This document shows, piece after piece, positions 33,228 through 44,788 of a stretch of 64,000 nt of DNA; position 1 is the first letter of the stretch, and each line of letters starts with the position of its first letter. Origin of the DNA: Pseudeuparius sepicola (Eukaryota; Arthropoda; Insecta; Coleoptera; Anthribidae); NCBI GenBank assembly GCA_963920635.1, contig OY987307.1, forward strand, positions 19,421,735 through 19,485,734. Direction: 5' to 3'. A program made the translations under genes and the position numbers. A model generated the notes under the pieces. That model had not been told where the DNA came from and did not search any database. It saw only the letters and a program-made list of their open reading frames with translations.

Positions 33228-33509
33228 TCAGTATTGACAAACTGTTAAAATAGCGTCTAACATGTCACTTTGAACTGATTTAGAAACAGTATTTCCTTGC
33301 AAATGTTGTTTCATAGCTATATCGCTGTCTGATACAAAATCAATAAGCCCCTTGTATATTCCTGGATTTAAACTCTCCGAAGACTCGTCATGTCCTCGCA
33401 ATGCTGGCTCGAATACGCCACAATCAATAAAATAAGACAGGACAAGATGTAACGATTTTTTACTTGGCCTTTTATTGCTTTTGGATAGCCAGAATCTAAT
33501 AAATGACAA
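33228..33509 (-). pseudogene. DUF4371/ZMYM1-like (hAT-related) transposase fragment
   Basis: A minus-strand frame containing LRGHDESSESLNPGIYKGLI and DFVSDSDIAMKQHL...SDMLDAILTV. The LRGHDES...NxGxFxxLxxF pattern is that of DUF4371 domain proteins (ZMYM1/TTF-type, hAT-derived), which are common transposon products in insects. About 90 residues survive of a normally much longer protein. It ends in a stop where the domain should continue. No start, splice sites or terminal repeats were recognised. Confidence 0.75.
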
Positions 33510-34534
33510 ACATCAACATTGCCAATATTCGAGAGCGGCAATTCATTTCATCAATGAATTTAAGAAGATCCGTGATTTTAATTTTTGTTGATAAATGAGC
33601 TACCTAAATCCCTAGCGACCGTTTTTGTCCATTCTGATGTAGTATTTTCATTGTTTAAAATTAAAAAGGCACGTAGTTTGTCACACCCGCACAACCCCGA
33701 AGTTTTTTTTTGGATTTTTTCTTCGTTTAAACTTCTTGTTCCTTATTGCACATTCTTGAACAATGTTTATCTCCGGCCGAGGTAGTCCATTCTTTTTTAA
33801 TAGCACTCGATTCTCGAAATTATGGGCACTTTCTTTCATAAATTCCACAGAACACGATCCAAGATGCCAAAACTACGAACACCGAAATCGCAAACACAAA
33901 AACACGCCGCACCGGACACGCGCAGTCCTTTGTAGGTATGCTACATGCGCTGTACAAAATGATACTAACAATAGCATAGGTTCACTGTTTTTTCAAGGAT
34001 TTTATAACCTCTCTTTCTAACCACAGGCATTCGCGCAAACCTCTGGCGTTCAATCTGGATATCGCACCAACACCGACCGACCAGCCGGCAAAAAATAAAA
34101 ATGTTCAGTGGCGCATGAAAAATAGATTATCCTACGTACGAGTATAACAAAAATATCAAAATTTAATTTATATTTTTATTGTTATTTTATTGTGATTTAT
34201 GCAATTTACTTAGGTGCACAAATTAACCAATGGTCTATTCCTAGCACGATGGCTTCATATGGGCCTCAGAAGAATCCAAACTAGTCGATATTTTGCCTGA
34301 TAGGTATTTCGTAGATATGCTGCTTAACAAAACAGCGTTACATGGCCGCCAATGATTCAGAAAGAATTCTTCTAGAACAACTTTTTCAACAATCTTCAAC
34401 AGAAACCTATATCGGAATTTGTTTTAAAAAAGTTGTAGAGACCTAACTAGTTAGAAAATTTCTTTTCTTCCTTTATCTTACAATGGCTTCAGCAGCTCCT
34501 TCGAAGCTTGGTGTGCGGTATCCGGAAGAACCTC
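33510..34534. other. Stretch between hAT-like fragment and third unit copy
   Basis: Mixed composition with no supported feature. 33585-34020 has two chance plus-strand frames. 34030-34120 is GC-richer (ACCAACACCGACCGACCAGC). The hAT-like relic may extend into 33510-33760 but I cannot read it. Confidence 0.3.
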
Positions 34535-34745
34535 ATGATCATTAAACTTAAAGGGTATAGAAAACCCTTTTGAAACTGTTCCGTTCATACAAACCAATAG
34601 AATCTCGCGACACCTTTGGGAAATCCAACGCCGGGATTAAAGTGGAAACGGGGCGAGGGCGTGGTAATCGTCCACGGGCAAACGCGCCCTCCTGTGATGT
34701 TGTATCGGCCTCGAGAGCCATCAAAGATGTTGACCGCCGTTGAAG
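34535..34745. repeat. Third, diverged and internally deleted copy of the tandem unit
   Basis: Matches the GC-rich half of the units at 30787-31140: starts CATGATCATTAAACTTAAAG, skips about 120 bp after AATAGAATCTCGCGA, and resumes ACCTTTGGGAAATCCAACGC through ATGTTGTATCGGCC. It keeps the GGGAAATCCA word (34618-34627) despite the divergence and deletion. Confidence 0.8.
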
Positions 34746-34819
34746 GAAGGGTATTCACAAAAACTTCCAGTGAGCAAGAGGTGATGTAATAAGATATTCG
34801 TATTTTCTAAAATTTATTT

Positions 34820-36755
34820 GTGGCGTAAACAGATCCATTGAATTTTAATTGGGTTTTTCGCCACCAAACTGGTTAAAAGACAACTTTTTCAAGTTGCCTG
34901 GAAAATTAACAAACTCTTAACAGTAAATGAACTAAACTTTGGACTTGTAACTCATGTCACGTCAATGTGAAATGACAGATTAATACATTTCAGGTTAAAA
35001 TGTAATGACAACAGAAACAATAGCCTAGCCACCTGTCTGATATTGTACTCTGTATATTGTACCCTTAACTCCGCATCATTCAAAACCTCCACACTTGTAT
35101 TGTTTAACAAAAATACACAAAACTAACATTCCTCTTCGCCCCATTGTAAGGTAAGAATAAATTCACCATGTCATTCGTTAGCAAAATATTTACTGAAAAT
35201 TGTTAATCCGTTAGTAGGAAACTCAATTTCCGGATCATTACACTTATATTAGCTAGTTTTGATGTGGTTAGTCTTTTTACTAATGTCCCTGTTGACAAAT
35301 CATTGAATATTTTACGCAGAAAGTTAGAAAATGATCAGACTTTAGTAGAAAGGACAAATTTGAGTATAGATGCAATATTAGAACTAACAACACTCTGTGT
35401 TAAAACCACTTATTTTCAACCAGGAAATTTTACCAGCAGGAATTTGGAATGGCTATGGGGTCTCCTTTATCACCATTCATAAGCAATTTATTTATGGAAG
35501 ATTTTGAACAAAATGAGTTGACTAGATATGTTCACTAACCTAAGGTTTGGTGGAGTTATGTAGAATAGATGACATATTTGTTATATGGGAACATGGAGTA
35601 GATGATTTAAATTCATTATTAAATTTTATAAACTCGCAAGAACCTTCTATTAAGTTTACCTTAGAAACTGAAAACAATAATCAATTACCTTTCTTAGATG
35701 AAATAAGATAGTATAGAAACGAGTGTCTATAGAAAACCAACACATACTAATAGATATGTCCATTTTAATTCCAATCATCATATTAGTGTTAAAAAAGGAG
35801 TAATTAAAAGTTTGTGTGACAGGGCTAAAGAGATTTGTTCTAATAATACAAGGAGGAAATTAAACATATAAAACATGTTCTTGAGAAGAATAGTTATCCT
35901 ACTGAATTTATTGAGCAAGTTTTTCAGGATTGCCAACAAAATAACAATGCTAATAGAATTAGGGAAATAAATCTGGTGGACCGACCAGTAAATTTAATTA
36001 TTTCTTATATTCCTGGACTATCAGATAAGCTAAAACGCATAGGCAATCGTTTTAATGTCAGAAGAGTATTTAAAACCCAAAAATACATTAAGATCGATCC
36101 TAGTTAAAACGAAACCATTTAATGAGGTACAAAGTTCAAAAAATTGCATTTATAAAATTCCTTGCGAATGTGGAAAGTTATATGTTGGGAAGACTTGTAG
36201 GTCATTTAAGTTCGTTTAAAGGAACATAAAAATTATACTTATCAGGCATAATCAAATTTTGAAGTCGAAAATAAGTTAACACTCTTTTAATAACAATCAT
36301 AGGATTTTGTGGGATAGGTCCCAACCAATTCTCAAAGAAGAAGTAGGAAATAGACGAAAAATTAAAGAATCAGCATTTATTCTAGGAAATACAGACAACT
36401 GTGTTGCTGAATGTTCAGTGGAATTCAGTAAAATATTATTGCCATTGAGTCAAAGAGAAGTTAGTATAAATAATTAGATAGAACACAGGGTACAATATCA
36501 GGCAGGTGGCTAGGCTATTGTTTCTGTTGTCATGACATTTTAACCTGAAATTTATTAATCTGTCATTTCACTTTGACGTGACATGATCTTTGAGAAAGGA
36601 GGAAGATTTATGCTCCGAAAGCTCAGGAAACAAATTTGTTGAAGATATTTTTTGACTAACAAGTTCAAAGCTTAGTTCATTTACTGTTAAGAATTTGTTA
36701 ATTTTCCAGGCAGCTGGTGGCGAAAAACCCAATTAAAATTCAATAGATATTCGTA
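34820..36755 (+). mobile_element. Penelope-like retroelement, degenerate
   Basis: The core is a Penelope-type reverse transcriptase followed by a GIY-YIG endonuclease, with many stops and shifts. Flanks are inverted relative to each other: 34835-35050 (GGGTTTTTCGCCACCA, AATGACAGATTAATACATTT, GCCTAGCCACCTGTCTGATA) mirrors 36485-36735. Inverted flanking segments are in keeping with the complex ends of Penelope-like elements. No second full copy is nearby. Confidence 0.88.
35240..36478 (+). pseudogene. Penelope RT and GIY-YIG endonuclease, broken
   Basis: Domains in order on the plus strand: LASFDVVSLFTNVPVD at about 35248 (RT motif with the first catalytic Asp); GMAMGSPLSPFISNLFMEDF at about 35450 after a frameshift; the YxDD box as IDDIFVIWEHG near 35570, with a two-base insertion just before it; TETENNNQLPFLDE; ETSVYRKPTHTNRYVHFNSN near 35720; and a GIY-YIG module IYKIPCECGKLYVGKTCRSF near 36150. 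A GNRRKIKESAFILGNTDN segment follows near 36350. Several stops and indels make it non-functional. The order and spacing match the usual ~800-residue Penelope protein with its N-terminus missing or unreadable. Confidence 0.88.
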
Positions 36756-38469
36756 CTTACGCTAAATATTTTCCGATTTACGAAGCGTTGAAATGTTTCA
36801 TATAAAAGTCAACTCGTCGATTCCTTCGTCTGGTGGACTACCAGCCAACGACTACATCAGCAGTGTGGGGAACCAATGCCGCGCTGAACGAAGGATATTC
36901 AGAAATGCATTCTAACTTATACTTCTAGTGGACGTCGGCTGATTTATGAAGAGTTGAAGTACGCCCAGGATCCGCCAACGTACGCAGACCATCAGATTAT
37001 TTGCACGACCCCCACCTGCTCTGTCTACCAGTCCAGGTACCTCCGCCGTCGCCGCTGCGGCCCACCTCGAACCCTCCCGTCTCGGATCACCGGATCTAAC
37101 GTGGACCCGCCTGGTCGGCCGTACCTACAGCGCTCGGAAACGTGATAAACGCCAAATTACACCTTATGGCCGTGCGTTATAGGGTTTTTATTGGGCGCGA
37201 TCATTAACGAAACCCGATTACAGGGGGCGCCATGAGAACGCGCGCGTCGACATGTTAATTATTTCTGCCCGGGACGGGATTCCGAGTGAGACGTTGGCGG
37301 TATCGGGGCGCGATCGGAACAACGGACAAGCGCGGAACGGTGTAGATCTGGTGGGGAACATGGAGTAACAACAAGAAAAAGAACCACCAAAATGGTGGCA
37401 AGTCACCGACCAAAATAAAAACGGTGACGAATCGACGTTTAAATAAAATTCAAAGAAGTCACGAGAAATAACCTGTAAACTAACTCCCCACTACCTTTCC
37501 AATATTCAATGAATTGGCCAAGTTTACATGAAATTCACATACCTATTTGAACATGACATTCAAAAATTATGTATTACTACTGCTGTTTGGTGGAGTTGTG
37601 TCAAATTTTTAATTTATAAGACCAACGAGCCACAACTATACCGGAGCAATATCACCTGGATTATCACTTTAGATGTAAGACGACGCAGTTTCTATTTTGG
37701 AATGGTAGGTACATTCTACAAGTTATAGAATGGCTCATATTCCACGTGAGCGATAAATTTGCGAAGTTCTGCCAATCCACGCTTGTTTCAGACTAGACTT
37801 TCACTAACAAGATTTTAGAAACATACAAAATCTTTAAAACTTGAAAACGTCAAACGCCAAGCCAGAAATAAATTCTTCACTTCTCAGGACATAACCATGG
37901 GCATAGGAACCTAACCAAGGTACTGAACTAAAGAACTCCTACTTCTAGATTAGTGATGCCGAGAAAGATGTTTTATTCCTGCCATGCTTTTCAGGAATAT
38001 ACGTTGAGATGGGCAGGTTCACATAAACGACAACTTACTTTTCTTTACATCAGGTCGATTTTTGTCATAGTGATTCGTTCATCCCCCCTCTGGCAACAAC
38101 TTTAAAACCTTAAATGTGATCACCCCACTCCAAACACATAATGTCAGAGCCTTCATATAATTGCGAATGCAACAAAGGCCTTTACTACTACTTTTTGGTT
38201 TGTGTCATTCTAGAGGGTCGAGCTGAGTCAAATTTTCAACAAGACCAACGATCCAAAAGCCCATATTACTATCTTTACCAGCTTGAAATGAAAATTGTGA
38301 TCCAATAGTCACCGCACATATAAATTTGGTATGTGCCCCTATATTAAAGAGGTGCCCGCTAAGAATTTGAATTAGATAGAAATCTTAAAGAACACATACC
38401 TACAGAAGTCTAGTTTAAATACTCACGAGCCACCACTACGTAATAAGATCAACATATATTCAACGCATA
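36756..38469. other. GC-rich block then AT-rich spacer
   Basis: 36790-37450 is GC- and CpG-rich, with sites such as ATTACACCTTATGG and GGGCGCGATCATTAACGA, and no convincing frame; a candidate regulatory module. 37451-38469 is AT-rich. It holds a weak diverged direct repeat (around GTGTCAAATTTTTAATT near 37600 and GAGTCAAATTTTCAACA near 38226) and nothing else recognised. Confidence 0.3.
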
Positions 38470-39130
38470 TTCGAGCTTACATCTGGCAGTAGTGCAAAAT
38501 ATTGAGATCATCAATGTTGGTGAAGTATCTGCAGTTTCTCACTACGAAGCCATAAGATTTGGGTGCCTCGATTGCCTGATGAAAAATATGCTTTGCAAAG
38601 CTATGCTGATGGTTCAACGTGATGCTCAGATCTTTCACTACATCACAACGAGATAAAAAAAGCCATTCGTGGAGTGGATACATCAAGTACTTTCTTGCGA
38701 GTAAACTTTGCAACATTAATTTAATAATATTGAGCGTCAAATTACTGACAGCTCCCGACTCCACAACAACCACAGAGGATTTACTAATGAAGAACTTTGA
38801 ATCAGCAGCAAAGATAAGCTTCGAAGTTAGTAGGAAGATCATTAAAAAAATTAAAAATAGTAAGGGTCCGTGGTTTCATCCTTGTGGGACTCCAGATGAA
38901 GTCAGATACTCGAATGATCTACGACCATTATATTTAAACAAACTGTGATATATTAATGTGCCCTCAGAAAAACAATCGTCGAATGATTAAAACCAAACAA
39001 GTGGAGTTTGATTCATCGGATTAAAGGCCGTTGCAAAATTTGCAATAAATTTTGAATGCAATGCCAAATTGGTCACGTAGATCTTTTAGGTATAAAACCG
39101 TGCTGAAATTAAAAATTAAATGCTTGACAG
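38470..39130 (-). pseudogene. Non-LTR (jockey/CR1-like) reverse transcriptase fragment
   Basis: Minus-strand RT motifs in order, with frame changes: QHGF(I)PKRST.TNL near 39090; TSSGVPQG followed by a stop then GPLLFLIFLMIFL near 38880; LIFAADSK near 38820, where the catalytic F(A/V)DD has become FAAD; and VKDLSITLNHQHSFAKHIFH, then FVVRNCRYFTNIDDLNILHY near 38500. These are motifs of the RT domain and post-RT region of jockey/CR1-type elements. The mutated catalytic pair and the stop show it is dead. The 5' (ORF1, endonuclease) part is absent. Confidence 0.85.
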
Positions 39131-40490
39131 GTGGAAAAATTCAGCAGATTGATTTACTTGTTTAGAAATTTACCTATTGGGTTGGCTGTTATTGCAGACG
39201 CATTTTCAAATGAAATTTTTCAGCCAAATGAGTTTCTAATTTATTATGGGGAATAATAAGACGAGTACATAGATCTACATGTAATAAATATCATACAGGG
39301 GAATATTTATTTGTAAATTACGTAAAGGTAAGATATTTAATGCAAGTAAAAAAAGATTTATAATATCCTTTATACGAGCCTTTATATTATATCCTATGAC
39401 TGGATGTGATTTGTGGAAACAATGACGAAAAGTAATTTCTGAAAATTTACACCAAGCGGAACAGACACCGAATAGGTTTGATCAAACTTCTTTTTGTAGT
39501 TTTGGTTTGACATAAACCTTTCCCCTTATGTATAAGCAATAGATTGTGGTTGAGAGCTTTTATTTTGAGGTGTATTGGACATTTTAATAATTTGTTAGTA
39601 CCTAGGTATCTTCCGTTTAGGTCTATAGGCTCGATTTGATTTTATGGCGCCATTAATTTTACACCTCCGATATGATTTTAATGCGCTTTCCTACACACCG
39701 AGGATATTTTGACAAATTGGAACACGTTCTCCCCGGCACCTGGTCGATCGAAGGAAATGAGGCCTGAAAAGCACGTTTCGCGAACGCTCTCGCGCGAATT
39801 TTCGCTCCGAGCGCCTTCTTTCCATTACCCGCATATTTGGAGCACCACTCGGAAACATTTCACGCCACCTTTGCACAAAAGAGATGCTTCACGGCCAGCC
39901 CGCCCGCCGCCCTCCTGAAAATTATACCGCCCCGAAAAATTTGCATCTTCACCGCGCGCGGCGAATTTGCGGGTCTTCCCGTTTTCTTTGAAGTGAAACT
40001 GGAAGAGAACATGAAAAACGTAAAGTTGAACTGGAGACGGTGGCTTAGTTTGCAGCATAGGTCATCTCTTTAGGGCACGGCGATTAAGAACGTGGTATTT
40101 CCACATTTGCACGCACAATATTTTGGCAAGTAGGGACTTTCAACGTTTAAGTGCATATTTAGGTATATCTTTTGGTTTATAAATACACTCGTTATTCATT
40201 ACATTAATACAAAAGTATCAAAAAGGTCTTATTGTTACAGTTTTACAGCCATTTTACTAACAACAGTAGAGTTTGTCAACATTCTCAGAAACGTGAACAC
40301 CCCAATTAAAGACTGACTATTCTAAAACGGGTACAATTATTGAAAATTCAATTTAAATTTTCTAAAATATTTCGCAAATGAATATGTATGTCCTTAATTA
40401 GTTCACACAATAGAGTGTATTTGGACTGCATGTTTTTCTGCCTTCGATCGACCTTGGGTCAAATCGAGGTCGAGGCAAACTGCGTGCACA
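39131..40490. other. AT-rich spacer and a GC-rich block
   Basis: 39131-39630 and 40081-40490 are AT-rich and unannotated. 39630-40080 is CpG-rich with overlapping chance frames on both strands and looks single-copy; candidate regulatory module. Confidence 0.3.
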
Positions 40491-41762
40491 TACAGGGTGT
40501 CTCATTTTGATCTGGAACACCCCTGTAAAATTTGAACTGGCTTACGGATTTTAACGAATTTTTTTTTGTATACAGGGCCCTCCTAGACGTACTTATCAAA
40601 CACTTTTCAATGACCATACGATTATTCCAGGGCCGGATTAAAATTTTTTTTACCCAAATTTTTGAGTTAAGTTATCAGCGATTTTTTTATCGGAAATCTG
40701 ATAACGTGGCGTTAATCAGGGCCCCTGAAAACCCCCAGATTCCAAATTTCGAGAAATTATTCCCACAAATTATACTTTTTAATCAAAATTTCAATTTGAG
40801 TTCAGCTATTAAGGTGGCTATGGAAACAAGTGAAAATGGTAAAAAGAGGTCCACAGGGGACAATAGTAATAAACCTGATCGGAAACTGTACTCGGTTTCT
40901 CTTTTCCGTATTGCTGTACAGTACAAATTTTATGCCATTTGAGACGCAAGAGAGCTCGCTGCCGTCGCAGGCAGTCGTGCAAGTGCAAACACTTTGAGAA
41001 ACGTTAATTTTTACATTTTTTTGGTACAAATAATGAAGTATAAGATTATACACTACAAAGTACGTATTTGAAGAATGTAATTAAAGGCAGCAATAGGTAT
41101 TTTAAACGGCAGAAATGTATTGACGAATCGATTAGAAATTACATTTTATACCCACTAAATTATTTGTAACACCTAAATTATTTTAGCAACATCAACCCCT
41201 GAATAACATTTGTTGTAAAAATGCATAAACTGACATTTCTGCAAGCCATTGTTTTTCCACGGCTGCCTGCGACGGCAGCGAGCTCTCTTGCGTCTCAAAT
41301 GGCATAAAATTTGTACTGTACAGCGACAAGGAAAAGAGAAACCGAGTACAGTTTCCGATCAGGTTTATTACCATTGTCCCCTGTGGACCTCTTTTTACCA
41401 TGTTCACTTGTTTCCATAGCCACCTTAATAGCTGAACTCAAATTGAAATTTTGATTTTTTGCAATTGTGATGCAGTGTAAAAAGCATAATTGGTGGGAAT
41501 AATTTCTTGAAATTTGGAATCTGTGGGTTTTCAGAGGCGCTGATTAACGCCACGTTATCAGATAAAATAATCGCTGATACCTTAACTCGAAATTTTGGGT
41601 CAAAAAAATTGTTTAATCCGGTCCTGGAATAATCGTATGGTCATTGAAAAGTGTTTGATAAGTGCGTCTAGGAGGACACTGTATACAAAAAAAATTCGTT
41701 AAAATCCGTAAGCCAGTTCAAATTTTACAGGGGTGTTCCAGATCAAAATAAGACACCCTGTA
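40491..41762. mobile_element. Foldback element, TACAGGGTGTCTCATTTTGA ends
   Basis: The arms (about 40491-40980 and 41255-41762) are inverted and highly similar: GATCTGGAACACCCCTGTAA, CAATGACCATACGATTATTC, GCCACCTTAATAGCTGA and GTCGCAGGCAG-type blocks occur on both sides. The spacer is about 275 bp. The frames inside (40532-40942, 41192-41407) are mirror images of the same arm sequence. The METSENGKKRSTGDNSNKPD run and its antisense counterpart may be a transposase-derived remnant, but I cannot assign it. Confidence 0.88.
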
Positions 41763-42267
41763 TGTCTATAGAGAAACACCCCTGATGGAAAAGAGCGCTG
41801 TAGATTCACGACATTACTCAATAATTATATGTATGCCTTACTAATAGTTACTGTCCTACACTCAGTGGGATTACTATACGGTTTTCTAAAATTTTTCGTA
41901 GAGTACTTAAGCGAATGCTATCGTAGTTGTATCAGGGAAAGTCGGACCTAGCCGCAAATGGCAATAAATACAAAAAAATGGCACTCTTAGTTTGGAGAAT
42001 TGTGAGGGTGAGAATTATTATTATTACATATTATTATTATTCATAATCCATCACTTTACTCACTCATTAGTTTTTATATATCTTGACATGATAATATTGT
42101 ATTTTATTATAGCCGTATATTTTGGAGAACCGGGTTCAGGCCTATTTTAAATTCATATTCATTTCTTCAAAGCGAAAAATGCCAAAAACACCGAAATCTA
42201 GGTATGATTCTGCATCTACGTGATCTTAATCTCACTTTTTTGACACGATGCTACAGAACACAATAAA
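41763..42267. other. AT-rich spacer with third copy of the GGAGTA motif
   Basis: Contains ACTCTTAGTTTGGAGAATTG then TGAGGGTGAGAATT at about 41983-42017, matching 14996 and 22386, followed by an ATT trinucleotide-like run. Nothing else recognised. Confidence 0.4.
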
Positions 42268-42545
42268 TCCTGGGGGGCACGAGTAGGTCTTTCGTTGTAC
42301 CCACGTTTTGGCGTCGTACGTCGTGGGTTCGATTCCCACCACGGAAGTGCCCTGGGTATTGTGTGTTTGTCTTTAGATTTTAAGGTAGGATAGGTGTGTA
42401 TATAGGAATGTATCTTCTGGCATGGAGTTTGCCTCGAGCCAGACAATCTCCCGCCAAGAAACTGAAGATAGACGCGTAACGGCCGGTAACCTCCTCTGAA
42501 AAGCCCAAAAAAAAAACCATAAAACCACAAAACCACAAAGAACGA
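42268..42545 (+). mobile_element. tRNA-derived SINE
   Basis: The head resembles a tRNA: it starts at about 42271 with GGGGGGCACGAGTAGG and has a canonical T-arm and B box GTGGGTTCGATTCCCAC at 42327-42343. The body is non-tRNA (about 42355-42505), ending in an A-rich tail with ACCATAAAACCACAAAACC-type repeats at 42507-42540. The D-arm (A box) and anticodon arm do not fold like a functional tRNA. So this is an RNA-polymerase-III-type SINE, not a tRNA gene. Target duplication not clear. Confidence 0.75.
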
Positions 42546-43918
42546 AATGATACAAAATGTGATCTACAACAAAGGTTTTGATCGTGTTAACTTTATGATG
42601 ACGTCGCTGTTGCCTCTGTTCTGAATATATGACAGATTTTGAATAAACCTAAAACGATTTTGTAGTAGCCCCGCAAAAACTGTTTAAACTTGATAAAAAG
42701 TCTTCCAAATTGAATCTGTTAAATACAAAAACAAATCAAACAATATTTTCTCAACAAAAATGGCAAGATTTATGTCTCATTACTTTATGACGTCACTGCT
42801 GTAATTAGGAAGCGTGAAACACACCTATTAATTTCATGTATGTCAAATATATTTTTTCTCAGCCGAACATAATATCAAAATTCACTGTTTAAAAGAGATC
42901 ATTTTAAAAAAAGAAAGTTAGTGGCTTCATGGGAATATATATTTCGGATATTCTAATGGATGTGCCGGTGTTTTCATATTTGAATCGTTCGAGGAAATAG
43001 ACTACGAACAGCTCTTTCCTCTTATTAGGTTCATCAAGGCAGCCATAACCTTCTCGAAAGACTCAAACCTAAATTGTAGTAGTTATAATAGTGTAACTTG
43101 CACTTGTAGGTGAGAAAACCAACCAGTGGCGCCATCTAGTATCAATCTGATAGTACCATAGCCAAAATTTCACAAAACATAGTAAACACCAACAATAACA
43201 AGTTAGGTTGGTGTTGAATCCAGAGAACAAGAAAATAAATGTGAAGAAAAAATGACACAGGAAACAGGTTCATTGGCCATTCACCACTGTATCTTCCAAA
43301 GTGTAAATCAACTAGGATTTGGCGGGGAGCCCTATCCTTGTGAAACTTAGCCGAAGAAATACTAAAAAGATGGTAAAATTTCACGCCCCAAATGGATTTT
43401 ACAAAAAGAAAGTTAGCGGCTTCATGGGACTTTAAATTTCGGCAAAAACGCCGGCACATCCATTAGAACTTGGATGTTGGTATATTATCAATTGCCGAAA
43501 TCTATTGGGGACGTGAAATTTTATAATCTTTTTAGAGATCATTTTGTGATTGGTATACACTTGGTCTTTTGCAATTGGTATACAAAAGCCACATTCTAAC
43601 TAATTATTGGTGCAACAGGCGACAGGCTTCAAAAGGATTCAATTCACCATGATCATTTAAAATTATTCCTCTAATTTGTCTAAATGATACAGCAAAGAAG
43701 CGAATATGTTGTTGGAGAGGGTTGAGAGATTATAAGTTTTCAAAATTAGTGTGATGCTGATAAAGAGATGCCATAATATGAAAGTCTTGTAAATGGACCA
43801 ACTATGAGTTTCCTCGTGTTATTTCAAAGAAAAAGTATATTTTATAGTATACATATGAAAGATTTTAAAGAATTGAATATAATTTTTTGGAGAAAATATG
43901 GAACAGTTTTTTCCGAAT
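42546..43918. repeat. Rearranged repeat block
   Basis: 42895-43545 mixes direct and inverted copies. AAGAAAGTTAGTGGCTTCAT (about 42913) recurs directly at about 43399; CTAATGGATGTGCCGGTGTT (about 42954) recurs inverted at about 43450; and the segment near 43372-43395 (TAAAATTTCACGCCCC) recurs inverted at about 43500-43520. It looks like a scrambled foldback element. Other parts of the interval are AT-rich with nothing recognised. Confidence 0.5.
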
Positions 43919-44788
43919 ATACAGTGTGGATAGAAATTGTGCTTATATTTCTTAAAATATTCCTCATATGAAAAACTTGTTTTAATAAAAGTGTTAGGGG
44001 AAATTATTTCCCATTTAGTGATATCAAGCAATCTTTCGTAGCACAAAAAATGTGGTTGCCATGGTAACCGACTTGATTTTTTTAAATGGCACCATATACG
44101 TTTTTTGGTAAAAATTGATACATTGGAACTTTCTGAATACGATACAATACAATTTTGATGGGGTCGCATAAGAAAAAAAAAATACAAAAAAAATAAGTTT
44201 TCTATTATGCTATTGACAATGTTTATGAAAATAATTATTAACATCAAGTTAGCCATGCCAAAATCAGAACAATGGGAAACTGTCACTAGCTGTCAGTTGC
44301 TTGTAATTGTGTGCACAATGCAATGCATACAGTAAACGTAATTTTTTACTCAATTTTCTGTGTACTTAAGTACCTACCTAGTAAGTGATAATAGCGCTTG
44401 AATTAAGTAAAACGGAAATAATACAGGTTAACATACTAAGTACTTAAGTACACAGAAAATTGAGTGAAAAAGTACGTTAAGTGTAACAATGTACACAGTT
44501 ATACAGCTAGTGACAGTTTCGCATTGTTCTGATTTTGGCATGGCTAACTTGATGTTAATAATTATTTTGATAAACATTGCCAATAGCATAATAGAAAACT
44601 TAATTTTTTTGTATTTTTTTCTTATGAAACCTACCATGGCAACCACATTTTTTGTGCTACAAAAGATTGCTTGATATCACTAAACGGGAAATAATTTCCC
44701 TAACACTTTTATTATGTTACATGTTTTTGATATGAGGAAGATTTTAAGAAATATAAGCAATATTCTACAATTTCTATCTACACTGTAT
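43919..44788. mobile_element. Foldback element, TACAGTGTGGATAGA ends
   Basis: The arms run about 43919-44370 and 44400-44788, with landmarks TAAAAGTGTTAGGGGAAATT, GTGGTTGCCATGGTA, TTAACATCAAGTTAGCCATG and CACAGAAAATTGAGT in inverted orientation. The left arm carries about 90 bp (44065-44155) missing from the right. The loop is only about 30 bp. There is no transposase. Confidence 0.87.

Noticed and set aside
40532..41407. 136-codon plus frame and 71-83-codon minus frames
   Set aside because: Again the two arms of one foldback element; no domain recognised, although a transposase origin of the arm cannot be excluded.
42271..42345. Possible tRNA gene with a canonical TTCGATTCC T-arm
   Set aside because: The D-arm and anticodon arm do not form a normal cloverleaf, and the sequence continues into a SINE body with an A-rich tail, so it is called a SINE.
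43819..44674. 155-codon minus frame and related plus and minus frames
   Set aside because: Mirror-image readings of the arms of the foldback element 43919-44788; low-complexity F/I/Y/N composition.
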